Shown here in pieces: positions 6,406 to 13,574 of a stretch of DNA of 16,103 nucleotides; within the stretch, counting starts at the first letter, position 1, and each line of letters starts with the position of its first letter. The position numbers were made by a program, and so were the translations under genes. Source of the stretch: JABDGZ01 sp964487685. GTDB lineage: Bacteria; Omnitrophota; Gorgyraeia; Zapsychrales; Fredricksoniimonadaceae. Location of the stretch: positions 1 through 16,103 of the forward strand of contig CAZASA010000049.1 in the NCBI GenBank assembly GCA_964487685.1, written 5' to 3'. Under the pieces are notes generated by a model that was given only the letters and a program-made list of their open reading frames with translations, was not told the DNA's origin and searched no databases.

Positions 6406-7262
6406 ACATACTTTTATTTTACAAAAACAGCACCTACGCCGGGTATTTTTTAAGCGATCGCAAACGCTTGGCCCAATTGGAAGGTTTATTGAATTCGGAG
6501 GAGATCAAGCGATTCCGTCGTACCCATGACAATCATTTTTGGAGCTTGTCCTATGTGGAAGCAGTTTTAAAGAACCGTAAACTAAAATTCACCAAAGCCT
6601 GCCGCGGTTCCGCCTTGGATTTCAGCCGCTATGACCTTATTATTACCGTCGGGGGAGACGGCACCTTCCTGGAAGCCTGCCGGCAAGTCAAAGACCAAAA
6701 GGTCTTTGGGGTAAATTCTGACCCAAGCTGGAGTGTTGGCCGTTTTTGTTCGGGAAACCCCAAGAATTTTGAGGTTTTATTGGATAAGATCATCGCCGGC
6801 AAAGCCAAGGTGGGAAAATTCAGTCGTTTAAAAATATCATTCAGTGACGGCACCCAATCCATGAATGTACTCAACGACCTGTTGATCTGCCACAATAATC
6901 CTGGTGCGATGAGCCGGTATTTCATTACCGTCGGACGCACCCGTGAAGAGCAGCGCTCTTCCGGCGTGTGGATCGCCACCGCCGCGGGCTCTTCCGGAGG
7001 TCTTCATTCCGCCGGCGGCAAGGTATTGCCTCAAGAAAATAAAAGCTTCCAATATATGCCCCGCGAGCTGTATCGAGGCAATAATATACGCTATTATCTC
7101 AAAGGAGGCGTCCTTAAACCTACCCAAAAGATCACCATGACATCCCTGATGCGTGATGGGGTGGTTTTTGTGGACGGATCCCATGTTTGTTTACCTTTTT
7201 CTTTCGGTACCAAGGTTTTTGTCAAACGTTCCACCAACCCATTGAAAATAATCCTTAAATGA
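6402..7262 (+). CDS. Divergent NAD kinase-family protein
   Basis: A 286-residue protein with the diacylglycerol/NAD kinase fold. The signature GGDGTFL is at 84-90, with D86 the expected catalytic base. GVNSDPSWSVGRFC (103-116) replaces the usual GYLT-type segment and resembles the group typified by plant NADK3 and human mitochondrial NADK2. The substrate loop reads NDLLICH (158-164) instead of the common NE motif, and the glycine-rich loop reads TAAGSSGG (193-200) instead of TPTGSTAY. It may therefore phosphorylate NAD or NADH, but preference for another substrate is possible. Its ATG overlaps the HAD stop by four bases (ATGA) and its own stop overlaps cbiX the same way. If it is the only NAD kinase in the genome it would be essential for NADP supply. 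Confidence 0.82.
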   Translation: MNILLFYKNSTYAGYFLSDRKRLAQLEGLLNSEEIKRFRRTHDNHFWSLSYVEAVLKNRKLKFTKACRGSALDFSRYDLIITVGGDGTFLEACRQVKDQKVFGVNSDPSWSVGRFCSGNPKNFEVLLDKIIAGKAKVGKFSRLKISFSDGTQSMNVLNDLLICHNNPGAMSRYFITVGRTREEQRSSGVWIATAAGSSGGLHSAGGKVLPQENKSFQYMPRELYRGNNIRYYLKGGVLKPTQKITMTSLMRDGVVFVDGSHVCLPFSFGTKVFVKRSTNPLKIILK

Positions 7263-7618
7263 AAGCCGTCCTTCTGGTAAGCCATGGCAGCCGATCGCCT
7301 AAAACTAAAGATGAGATCGCATCCTTGGTTAATAGTTTGCGTCAACGATTGCAGGACCATATCATTGAGTTTGCTTTTTTGGAGATCGAATCTCCCGGCA
7401 TCCCCGATGGTATTGATAAATGCGTCGCCCAGGGGGCTGATCAAGTTATGGTGACATTGAATTTCTTAAATGCAGGCCGTCATGTGGACACTGATATTCC
7501 CGCTATTGTGGGTTTAGCCAAAAAGAAATATCCTAAAGTTAAATTCTCCCTGACCAAACCCATCGGCCAACATCAACAGATCCCCAACCTTTTTATTGAC
7601 CTCATCAATGATGCCTAA
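7259..7618 (+). CDS. cbiX: CbiX-type sirohydrochlorin chelatase (short form)
   Basis: A 119-residue single-domain chelatase of the CbiX/SirB class. H9 in LLVSHGSR and H75 in NAGRHVDTDIP are the two expected metal-site histidines. VMVTLNFLNAGRH matches the family strand before the second histidine. Such short proteins act as homodimers that insert cobalt (cobalamin route) or iron (siroheme route) into sirohydrochlorin. Siroheme is the cofactor of assimilatory sulfite reductase, so the gene may serve the sulfate pathway encoded downstream, but no other cobalamin or siroheme gene is visible. It starts at an ATGA overlap with the NAD kinase gene, and its end overlaps the mutY start by 11 bases. 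Confidence 0.88.
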   Translation: MKAVLLVSHGSRSPKTKDEIASLVNSLRQRLQDHIIEFAFLEIESPGIPDGIDKCVAQGADQVMVTLNFLNAGRHVDTDIPAIVGLAKKKYPKVKFSLTKPIGQHQQIPNLFIDLINDA

Positions 7619-8735
7619 TAAACATACGTATCCGTCCGATGAATACAGGGGTAACAAACATACTGTCATTCCCGCGAAAGCGGGAATCCATTTTAAAACT
7701 TTCTCCTCAGACCTTACCCAATGGTATGACAAGAATAAGCGTGACCTGCCTTGGCGCCGCACCAAAGATCCTTATAAAATCTGGATCTCTGAGATCATGC
7801 TTCAGCAAACCACTGTCAATACAGTGATCGCCTATTATGAGCGCTGGATCAAAACCTTTCCAACCATCCATGACTTGGCCCAAGCACCAATACAAAATGT
7901 TTTAAAACAATGGCAGGGGCTAGGATATTATAATCGTGCAAGAAATCTGCATAAGGCAGCCTACCGGATTATAAACGAGCATCTAGGCCTTATCCCCAAG
8001 GATCCTGAACTTATCCGCTCATTACCTGGTTTCGGGCCATATACTACAGGTTCAGTGTTGAGTATCGCCTACGATATCCCTTTGACGATCATTGATGCCA
8101 ATGTCCGGCGTGTTGTCATGAGATTACTGGCCCTGCCGGGCCTTGCGGATATTAAACAAGATCAGAAGATCAAAGAATTTTTATTAAAGGTACTGCCCAG
8201 TAAAGATGTTGGTGATTTTAACCAGGCTTTGATGGAATTAGGCGCCCTGGTATGCCGTTCCAGGGAACCCATTTGCATTTTATGTCCGGTAAGAGTATAT
8301 TGTAAAGCATTCAAGCTAAGTCGACAGGAGATCATTCCGGCAACCAAAAAGAAAATCATTAAAAATATACATGCTGTTATAGCGATCATCAGAGACGGGA
8401 ATAAATATTATATTCAACAAAGGCCTGCTAAAGGCCTTTTGGCTGATATGTGGGAATTCCCCGGAGGTAAAGTAGAGGCAGGGGAGTCGAAAAAAGAAGC
8501 TTTAGTGCGTGAAATAAATGAAGAATTAGATGTAACGGTTAAAGCATCGCGTCATTTATTTGATGTCAAACATTTTTATACGGAGTTTAGGGTTAATTTA
8601 TCGGTGTTCGAGTGTGCCGTCGATAAAGAGCCCAAGCTTGATTCAACACATCGATGGGTGTCTTACAAAGATTTTTCAAAATATCCTATGCCTTCAGGCA
8701 GTACTAAAATAATTGAAAAATTAAAAATTTCTTGA
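7608..8735 (+). CDS. mutY: A/G-specific adenine DNA glycosylase MutY
   Basis: A 375-residue MutY that removes adenine mispaired with 8-oxoguanine. Visible are catalytic E62 in WISEIMLQQTT, the helix-hairpin-helix LPGFGPYTTG (139-148), catalytic D163 in IIDANVRRV, and the Fe-S cysteines C216, C223, C226 and C232 with the family C-x6-C-x2-C-x5-C spacing. A C-terminal MutT-like domain (about 253-370, with a Nudix-like box WEFPGGKVEAGES) recognises 8-oxoG. The normal MutY start lies near FSSDLTQWY (residues 32-40), but there is no in-frame ATG, GTG or TTG there. The frame opens only at 7608 or 7611, upstream of a palindromic repeat whose translation, VIPAKAGIH, becomes residues 20-28. The first ~30 residues are therefore not family sequence. 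Confidence 0.92.
   Translation: MMPNKHTYPSDEYRGNKHTVIPAKAGIHFKTFSSDLTQWYDKNKRDLPWRRTKDPYKIWISEIMLQQTTVNTVIAYYERWIKTFPTIHDLAQAPIQNVLKQWQGLGYYNRARNLHKAAYRIINEHLGLIPKDPELIRSLPGFGPYTTGSVLSIAYDIPLTIIDANVRRVVMRLLALPGLADIKQDQKIKEFLLKVLPSKDVGDFNQALMELGALVCRSREPICILCPVRVYCKAFKLSRQEIIPATKKKIIKNIHAVIAIIRDGNKYYIQQRPAKGLLADMWEFPGGKVEAGESKKEALVREINEELDVTVKASRHLFDVKHFYTEFRVNLSVFECAVDKEPKLDSTHRWVSYKDFSKYPMPSGSTKIIEKLKIS
7664..7691 (+). repeat. 28-bp REP-like palindrome inside mutY
   Basis: TGTC, then an 8-bp stem ATTCCCGC and GCGGGAAT closed by a GAAA tetraloop, then CCAT. It is identical over 28 bases to the copies at 13799-13826 and 15269-15296. It is read through in frame and encodes part of the MutY N-terminus. 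Confidence 0.93.
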
Positions 8736-8759
8736 CACACCAAAAATATAGTATATACT
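8732..8759 (+). promoter_or_regulatory. Sigma70-type promoter of the Rrf2/sulfur locus
   Basis: A perfect -35 TTGACA (8732-8737) is separated by 16 bases from a -10 TATACT (8754-8759). The -35 overlaps the mutY stop codon TGA. The -10 lies within a perfect 10-bp palindrome AGTATATACT (8750-8759). The expected transcription start is near 8766, about 18 bases before the regulator's ATG. This is the strongest promoter visible in the window. Confidence 0.82.
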
Positions 8760-8771
8760 TCCTATAGATTT
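8758..8771 (-). promoter_or_regulatory. Putative Rrf2 operator 1 (autoregulation)
   Basis: Read on the minus strand this site is AAATCTATAGGAAG. Its first 11 bases are identical to a site before the porin (9228-9238), and 12 of 14 bases match a site before sbp (10762-10775). It covers the expected transcription start of the Rrf2 gene, so a bound regulator would block transcription. The core CTATAG is symmetric. Binding by the Rrf2 protein is inference. Confidence 0.55.
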
Positions 8772-8783
8772 TATGGAGATATA

Positions 8784-9203
8784 ATGATTTCGAAAAAAAC
8801 AATTTACGGACTTCAGGCCGCAATATTATTAGCGAAGAGCTATGATACAGGGCCTATTTTAATCACAGATCTGGCTCGTGAAGGTCATATCCCTAAGAAA
8901 TTTTTGGAAGCAATATTATTGGAATTAAAAAAGACCGGGATCTTAAATAGTAAAAAGGGAAAAGGTGGGGGATATGTCATTGCCAAAGACCCGCAAGATA
9001 TTAGCGTCGGTGATATAATCCGTTCTTTAGAAGGATCTTTTTCTGACATATACTTTAAGGATGAAACCAAAGAAACTAATGAGATCAAAATGGTCATGAA
9101 GGAGGTTATAGATGCTATGTCAAACATTCTAGATAAGACAAGCCTATCAGATGTTATTGAGCGTGCTTGTAGCGGCCAAAATGTATTGAATTATGTGATC
9201 TAA
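8784..9203 (+). CDS. Rrf2-family regulator, CymR-like (no Fe-S cysteines)
   Basis: A 139-residue Rrf2 winged-helix regulator. The DNA-binding part (1-75) shows YGLQAAILLAK, the IPKKFLEAILLELKKTGIL recognition region and GKGGGYVIAKDPQDISVGDIIRSLEG in family order. IscR- and NsrR-type members carry three cysteines around residues 90-110; here that region (GSFSDIYFKDETKE) has none, and the only cysteine is C129. The length matches Bacillus CymR, which represses sulfur-uptake and cysteine genes in complex with CysK. Its position at the head of a sulfate/cysteine locus that contains cysK supports the same job. A GGAG at 8775-8778 is the ribosome binding site. It is probably autoregulated through the site over its own transcription start. 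Confidence 0.88.
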   Translation: MISKKTIYGLQAAILLAKSYDTGPILITDLAREGHIPKKFLEAILLELKKTGILNSKKGKGGGYVIAKDPQDISVGDIIRSLEGSFSDIYFKDETKETNEIKMVMKEVIDAMSNILDKTSLSDVIERACSGQNVLNYVI

Positions 9204-9211
9204 TTTTTTTT

Positions 9212-9241
9212 AATCTACTAATCTACTAAATCTATAGGTAT
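9212..9241 (+). promoter_or_regulatory. Putative Rrf2 operator 2 before the porin
   Basis: The site AAATCTATAGGTAT (9228-9241) shares 11 consecutive bases with operator 1 in the opposite orientation. Two exact AATCTACT copies (9212-9219 and 9220-9227) lie directly before it, forming three similar AATCTA-headed units in tandem. The block sits between the regulator's stop codon and the porin start, 22 bases before the porin ATG. No convincing -35 is seen, so the porin may be transcribed from the upstream promoter, with this site controlling read-through or an unseen promoter. Confidence 0.5.
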
Positions 9242-9263
9242 TATGGATAAAGAAAGGAAAACT

Positions 9264-10718
9264 ATGAAAAGCATTGTAAAAGTAATTCCGGTTGTTTTAC
9301 TTCTATTGAGCAGCTTTGCGTCAAAACCATTATGGGCCGATACCGCTAATAACACCGAAAGTTTAGAACAACGCTTGGATGATCTGGAACAGCAAGTGGC
9401 TATTCTAAAACGCCAGATTGAGAATAATAAGGAAGATACTAAAGTCCAGGCAAGTACAACGCCTATTATCACAGCTAATAGCAAGGATGGCTTCTCTATT
9501 AAGTCACCTGATAATAACTATAGCCTTAAACTGGGGGGATATACGCAAATCGTGGCCCGTGAATTTGCTGATAATAAGAAAGGCGTATTAGGGTATGCCA
9601 GTAGTATTATACCAAGAAGGGTCAGGCTTATCATTCAAGGGACAGTGGCCCGTGATTTTGATTATTTTGTTCAGCCTGAATTCGGGTATCCTAATACCTA
9701 TGGTGTAAGCAGCGGGGCCATTGCTTCAACACCAAGCGCCTATGCGGTGGCTCTTCAGGATGCCTGGCTTGATTGGAAATATTTTCCTCAAGCAACGATC
9801 AAGGTTGGAAAGTTTAAAACACCGTTTGATCTGGAGAATTTACAAGATACCCGTTACACCGCATTTACAGAATTAGGTTTAACAGGGAATCTTTCGCCTC
9901 AGCGTGATGTGGGAGCACAGATAAGCGGTAGTTTGTTTGATGATATCGTAAATTATCAAGCAGGTATTTTCGGCGGCGCTGCTGACAAGGAAAATGGGTA
10001 TGGAGGTTATAATACAGGCGGCGATAATAACAGTAAAAGTGGAACAGGCCGGATCTTTGTTAAACCATTTAAAGATACCAATATTGAACAGTTAAAAGGA
10101 TTGGGTGTTGGTTATGCAGTCAGTTATGGAAAAGAAAAAGGATCAGACCTGCCTGTCTATGTTTCGCCGGGTCAGGCGCCAGTCTTTTTTTATAACACCA
10201 ATGTATCTGTTGCAGGTCCGCAGATACGCACTTCTCCACAAGCTTATTATTACTATAAATCGTTGGGCATTTTGGCTGAAAAAGTTAATTCCCAAGAAGA
10301 ATTGGAATATAAGCCTTCGGCCAATGGTTCTGTGTTTAGGGATAAGCCAACTAATAGGGCTTGGGAGATCACCAGTAGTTATGTTTTAACCGGTGAAGAT
10401 GCTTCTTATAATGGTGTGACACCAAGGCATGATTTTGACTTATCAACAGGCCATTGGGGCGCTTTTGAATGGGTCAGCCGTGTAGGGGAATTAAAATTAG
10501 ATAGTTCGATCTTTACAGAGAATTTTTCTAACTTAAATTCTTCCATATCAAAAGAAAACACCTGGGGCACCGGGATCAATTGGTATTTAAACAGGAATAT
10601 TAAATTGGCGGCTGATTTTGAGCAAACCAAATATAGGCGCGGGGCTCCAAATGGAGATAGTACTGACGACCGTAAGACTGAAAACCTGTTTACCGGTCTT
10701 GCCCAGTTAAGTTTTTAA
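9264..10718 (+). CDS. Outer-membrane porin, OprP/OprO-like
   Basis: A 484-residue porin. The ATG at 9264 is chosen over one at 9243 because AAAGG (9253-9257) precedes it at good spacing and the protein then opens with a proper signal peptide, cut after LWA (residue 25). Residues 33-56 (ESLEQRLDDLEQQVAILKRQ) form a periplasmic coiled coil. The barrel begins near 76, with YSLKLGGYTQIVAREF, RRVRLIIQGTVARDFDYFVQPEFG, ALQDAWLDWKYFPQATIKVGKFKTPF and alternating strands to a terminal Phe, as in the phosphate/pyrophosphate-selective OprP/OprO family. Its place between a CymR-like regulator and sbp suggests passage of sulfate or organic sulfur anions instead of phosphate; that is inference. Confidence 0.87.
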   Translation: MKSIVKVIPVVLLLLSSFASKPLWADTANNTESLEQRLDDLEQQVAILKRQIENNKEDTKVQASTTPIITANSKDGFSIKSPDNNYSLKLGGYTQIVAREFADNKKGVLGYASSIIPRRVRLIIQGTVARDFDYFVQPEFGYPNTYGVSSGAIASTPSAYAVALQDAWLDWKYFPQATIKVGKFKTPFDLENLQDTRYTAFTELGLTGNLSPQRDVGAQISGSLFDDIVNYQAGIFGGAADKENGYGGYNTGGDNNSKSGTGRIFVKPFKDTNIEQLKGLGVGYAVSYGKEKGSDLPVYVSPGQAPVFFYNTNVSVAGPQIRTSPQAYYYYKSLGILAEKVNSQEELEYKPSANGSVFRDKPTNRAWEITSSYVLTGEDASYNGVTPRHDFDLSTGHWGAFEWVSRVGELKLDSSIFTENFSNLNSSISKENTWGTGINWYLNRNIKLAADFEQTKYRRGAPNGDSTDDRKTENLFTGLAQLSF

Positions 10719-10761
10719 ATAAGAGTAATTTGCATTTAAACCTATAATTAATTAGAATATA

Positions 10762-10775
10762 AAATCCATAGAAAG
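10762..10775 (+). promoter_or_regulatory. Putative Rrf2 operator 3 before sbp
   Basis: AAATCCATAGAAAG matches operator 1 (read as AAATCTATAGGAAG) at 12 of 14 positions and lies 15 bases before the sbp start. A TATAAT hexamer at 10743-10748 lies 13 bases upstream, so this site would fall around the transcription start, the same geometry as at the Rrf2 gene. No good -35 is visible. Confidence 0.48.
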
Positions 10776-10790
10776 CTGGAAAAGGACAAA

Positions 10791-11801
10791 ATGAAAATAA
10801 AAAATTATATTATCACCATTATTGCAACGATATTCACTTTAAGTCTGGTTAGCGGGGCATGGGCAAGGCAGATCACCTTGCTCAATGTTTCTTATGACCC
10901 AACCCGTGAATTATATAGTGATTACAATAAGGCATTTGCTGCTTATTGGAAAACTAAAACAGGTGATGATGTTACCATTAATCAATCACATGGCGGCAGC
11001 GGGAAGCAAGCCCGTGCTGTCATTGATGGTTTGGATGCAGATGTGGTGACCTTGGGATTAGCTTATGATATTGATTCCATTGCTGAAAAATCTGCTCTAT
11101 TGCCTAAAAATTGGCAAAAACTTTTACCGGATAACAGCACTCCTTACACATCCACCATTGTTTTATTAGTACGTAAAGGCAATCCTAAGAACATTCAGGA
11201 TTGGGATGATCTGGCTAAACCAGGCATATCGGTTATAACACCAAATCCCAAAACTTCTGGCGGTGCCCGTTGGAATTATTTAGCCGCGTGGGGCTATGCG
11301 TCAAAGAAGTTCAATGGCGATGAATCTAAGATCAAAGAATTTGTCGGTGCCATTTATAAAAATGTACCTGTATTGGATTCAGGTGCCCGTGGATCAACCA
11401 CTACCTTTGTTGAGCGGGGCATTGGGGATGTGTTGATCGCCTGGGAAAACGAGGCTTACCTGGCTGTCAACGAATTAGGACCGGATAAGTTTGAGATCGT
11501 GATCCCATCCATCAGTATTTTAGCGGAGCCGCCTGTTGCTGTTGTCGAGCGTGATGCTGACCGTCATGGCACCAATAAAGTCGCCGAAGCATACCTGAAA
11601 TACCTTTATAGCGATGAAGGTCAGGACATTATTGCCCGGAATTATTACCGCCCGCGTAACCAGCAAATTGCTCAAAAATACGCGGATAAGTTCAAACCGG
11701 TCAATCTTTTTACGATCGATACATTCGGCGGCTGGAAAACAGCCCAAAAGAAACACTTCGCCGATGGCGGAACATTTGACCAGATCTATACAGTAAATTG
11801 A
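10791..11801 (+). CDS. sbp: Periplasmic sulfate-binding protein
   Basis: A 336-residue periplasmic binding protein of the Sbp/CysP family, close to the usual length. A signal peptide is cut after AWA (about residue 25). The mature protein starts with ITLLNVSYDPTRELY, a hallmark of sulfate/thiosulfate-binding proteins, followed by QSHGGSGKQARAVIDGLDADVVTL, PNPKTSGGARWNYLAAWGYA and the C-terminal YLYSDEGQDIIARNYYRPR. It captures sulfate, and perhaps thiosulfate, in the periplasm and delivers it to CysT/CysW. AGGA at 10783-10786 is the ribosome binding site. Sbp and CysP cannot be separated here; the symbol is given for the family. Confidence 0.94.
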   Translation: MKIKNYIITIIATIFTLSLVSGAWARQITLLNVSYDPTRELYSDYNKAFAAYWKTKTGDDVTINQSHGGSGKQARAVIDGLDADVVTLGLAYDIDSIAEKSALLPKNWQKLLPDNSTPYTSTIVLLVRKGNPKNIQDWDDLAKPGISVITPNPKTSGGARWNYLAAWGYASKKFNGDESKIKEFVGAIYKNVPVLDSGARGSTTTFVERGIGDVLIAWENEAYLAVNELGPDKFEIVIPSISILAEPPVAVVERDADRHGTNKVAEAYLKYLYSDEGQDIIARNYYRPRNQQIAQKYADKFKPVNLFTIDTFGGWKTAQKKHFADGGTFDQIYTVN

Positions 11802-11804
11802 CGA

Positions 11805-11848
11805 AGACGTAACGTCTGAGTCATCCTGAGCCATCAAGCGAAGGATCT
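11805..11848 (+). repeat. Short hairpin plus GTCATCCTGAG-type repeat, sbp-cysT gap
   Basis: A 5-bp hairpin AGACG-TAA-CGTCT (11805-11817) is followed by a 29-base repeat (11820-11848) that starts GTCATCCTGAGCC and ends AGCGAAGGATCT. It shares head and tail with the repeat at 14911-14936 but has a 3-base longer middle. The ATCCT and AGGAT ends can pair. It fills most of the 66-base gap. A later AAGGA at 11859-11863 serves as cysT ribosome binding site. Confidence 0.75.
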
Positions 11849-11867
11849 TAAAGAGTCTAAGGATATA

Positions 11868-12701
11868 ATGTTTTTACTTAAACAAAAAACTACGATCCCT
11901 GGTTTTCATCTGGCATTAGGCTACACGGTGCTTTATTTGAGCCTTATTGTGCTCATTCCGTTGTCCATGCTCTTTATCAAGACCTCGACGATCAGTTTTT
12001 CACAATTTTGGAGCATTGTGACCGCCCCGAGAACTCTGGCCGCTTATCGCCTGAGTTTCGGGGCGGCTTTTATCGCCTCATTCATCAATATTTTTTTTGG
12101 ATTCCTGATCGCCTGGGTCTTGGCACGTTATAATTTTCCAGGCAAAAAGATCGTGGATGCTCTCATTGATTTTCCATTTGCTTTGCCAACAGCCGTGGCT
12201 GGTATTGCGCTGACTACCCTGTATACCCAAAATGGTTTATTAGGGCAATACTTATATAAACTTGGCATTCAATCGGCCTATAGCTGGACAGGGGTGGTCT
12301 TAGCGTTGATCTTTATTGGTTTACCATTTATTGTCCGAACGGTTGAACCGGTATTGCAGGAAATTGACGCGGAGATCGAAGATGCGGCGGCAAGTCTAGG
12401 GGCCGGGCGTTTTCAAATATTTCGTCGTATTATTTTTCCGGCTGTTTTACCTTCACTGATAACAGGTTTTAGTCTGGCCTTTGCACGGACTATTGGGGAA
12501 TATGGTTCGGTTGTTTTTATTGCCGGCAACATGCCCGGTAAGACTGAAATAGCCCCATTGCTTATTATCACAAAATTGGAACAATTTGATTACAGCGGGG
12601 CAACAGCCATTGCCTTGGTCATGTTGATCGTTTCATTTATCTTGCTTGCGCTGACGAACCTGGCCCAGTGGTGGGCCTCCAGGCGAATAGGGCTAAATTA
12701 A
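11868..12701 (+). CDS. cysT: Sulfate ABC transporter permease CysT (CysU)
   Basis: A 277-residue inner-membrane permease with about six hydrophobic segments, starting with residues 16-36 (ALGYTVLYLSLIVLIPLSML). DFPFALPTAVAGIAL (101-115) is characteristic of the CysT/ModB-type permeases. The cytoplasmic EAA loop, EDAAASLGAGRFQIFRRIIFP (171-191), is where the ATPase CysA docks. It forms a heterodimeric channel with CysW. The next gene, cysW, starts 26 bases downstream with no repeat between, unlike the other gaps in this operon. Confidence 0.94.
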   Translation: MFLLKQKTTIPGFHLALGYTVLYLSLIVLIPLSMLFIKTSTISFSQFWSIVTAPRTLAAYRLSFGAAFIASFINIFFGFLIAWVLARYNFPGKKIVDALIDFPFALPTAVAGIALTTLYTQNGLLGQYLYKLGIQSAYSWTGVVLALIFIGLPFIVRTVEPVLQEIDAEIEDAAASLGAGRFQIFRRIIFPAVLPSLITGFSLAFARTIGEYGSVVFIAGNMPGKTEIAPLLIITKLEQFDYSGATAIALVMLIVSFILLALTNLAQWWASRRIGLN

Positions 12702-12727
12702 TATCAAACAAAGTAACAGGGAATATT

Positions 12728-13573
12728 ATGTCATATGCACGCACAGAATCTCCCATCGTTCGACGATCATTGATCGGCATTGCTCTGATATATTTGGTCC
12801 TTTTTATTTTTTTGCCCTTGTTTATTGTATTTGCCACAGCTTTGCAAAAAGGGATCGGCTATTACTTTAATTCATTGGCTGATGTTGATACCATTGCGGC
12901 CATCAAATTGACCGTGATCACTGCTTTGATCGCAGTGCCATTAAATTTGGTATTCGGTGTTGCGGCATCATGGGCGATCGCGAAGTTTGATTTTAGAGGT
13001 AAAAATATCTTATTAACCTTGATTGATGTTCCGCTGTCAGTGTCACCGGTGATCTCGGGTTTGATCTTTGTATTGCTTTTTGGTTTGCAAGGGATCTTTG
13101 GCCCATGGCTTAGGGAACATGGCTGGAGGATCATATTTGCACCTCCCGCCATCATTTTAGCAACGATCTTTGTCACTTTTCCTATGGTAGCGCGTGAATT
13201 GATCCCGGTCATGAAATCGCAAGGCAATGATGAGGAAGAAGCAGCGTTGACCTTAGGTGCTAGCGGCTGGAAGACATTTTGGTATGTGACGTTACCTAAT
13301 ATTAAATGGGGTTTGTTATATGGCGTAATTTTGTGCAATGCCCGTGCCATGGGAGAATTTGGGGCAGTATCAGTGGTCTCTGGCCATATCAGGGGTTTGA
13401 CCAACACCTTGCCGTTGCAGATCGAAATTTTGTATAACGATTATAATTTTACCGCCGCTTTTGCCGCTGCGTCTTTATTAGCATTCTTGGCATTGTTTAC
13501 TCTCGTGATCAAATCATTAGTGGAGTATCGTTTTAGGGCAGAATTAAACGCTGTACGTAAAAATAAAATATAA
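12728..13573 (+). CDS. cysW: Sulfate ABC transporter permease CysW
   Basis: A 281-residue permease and partner of CysT. The ATG at 12728 is chosen because AGGGA (12718-12722) precedes it and the protein then begins MSYARTESPIVRR before its first membrane segment (14-37); an earlier in-frame start at 12668 would run inside cysT. IDVPLSVSPVISGLIFVLLFG and the EAA loop EEEAALTLGASGWKTFWYVTLPN are typical of CysW, as is ARAMGEFGAVSVVSGHIRG. It has about six membrane segments. The gene ends just before the 22-bp tandem array, so transcription into cysA has to cross the array. Confidence 0.94.
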   Translation: MSYARTESPIVRRSLIGIALIYLVLFIFLPLFIVFATALQKGIGYYFNSLADVDTIAAIKLTVITALIAVPLNLVFGVAASWAIAKFDFRGKNILLTLIDVPLSVSPVISGLIFVLLFGLQGIFGPWLREHGWRIIFAPPAIILATIFVTFPMVARELIPVMKSQGNDEEEAALTLGASGWKTFWYVTLPNIKWGLLYGVILCNARAMGEFGAVSVVSGHIRGLTNTLPLQIEILYNDYNFTAAFAAASLLAFLALFTLVIKSLVEYRFRAELNAVRKNKI

Positions 13574-13574
13574 T

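Noticed and set aside
9201..9211. T-run after the Rrf2 gene as a terminator
   Set aside because: No stable stem precedes the T-run, so read-through into the porin is more likely.
12862..13407. Long open frame on the minus strand (181 codons) opposite cysW
   Set aside because: The plus-strand frame encodes an unmistakable CysW. The reverse frame has no recognisable domain or ribosome binding site and mirrors its codons.
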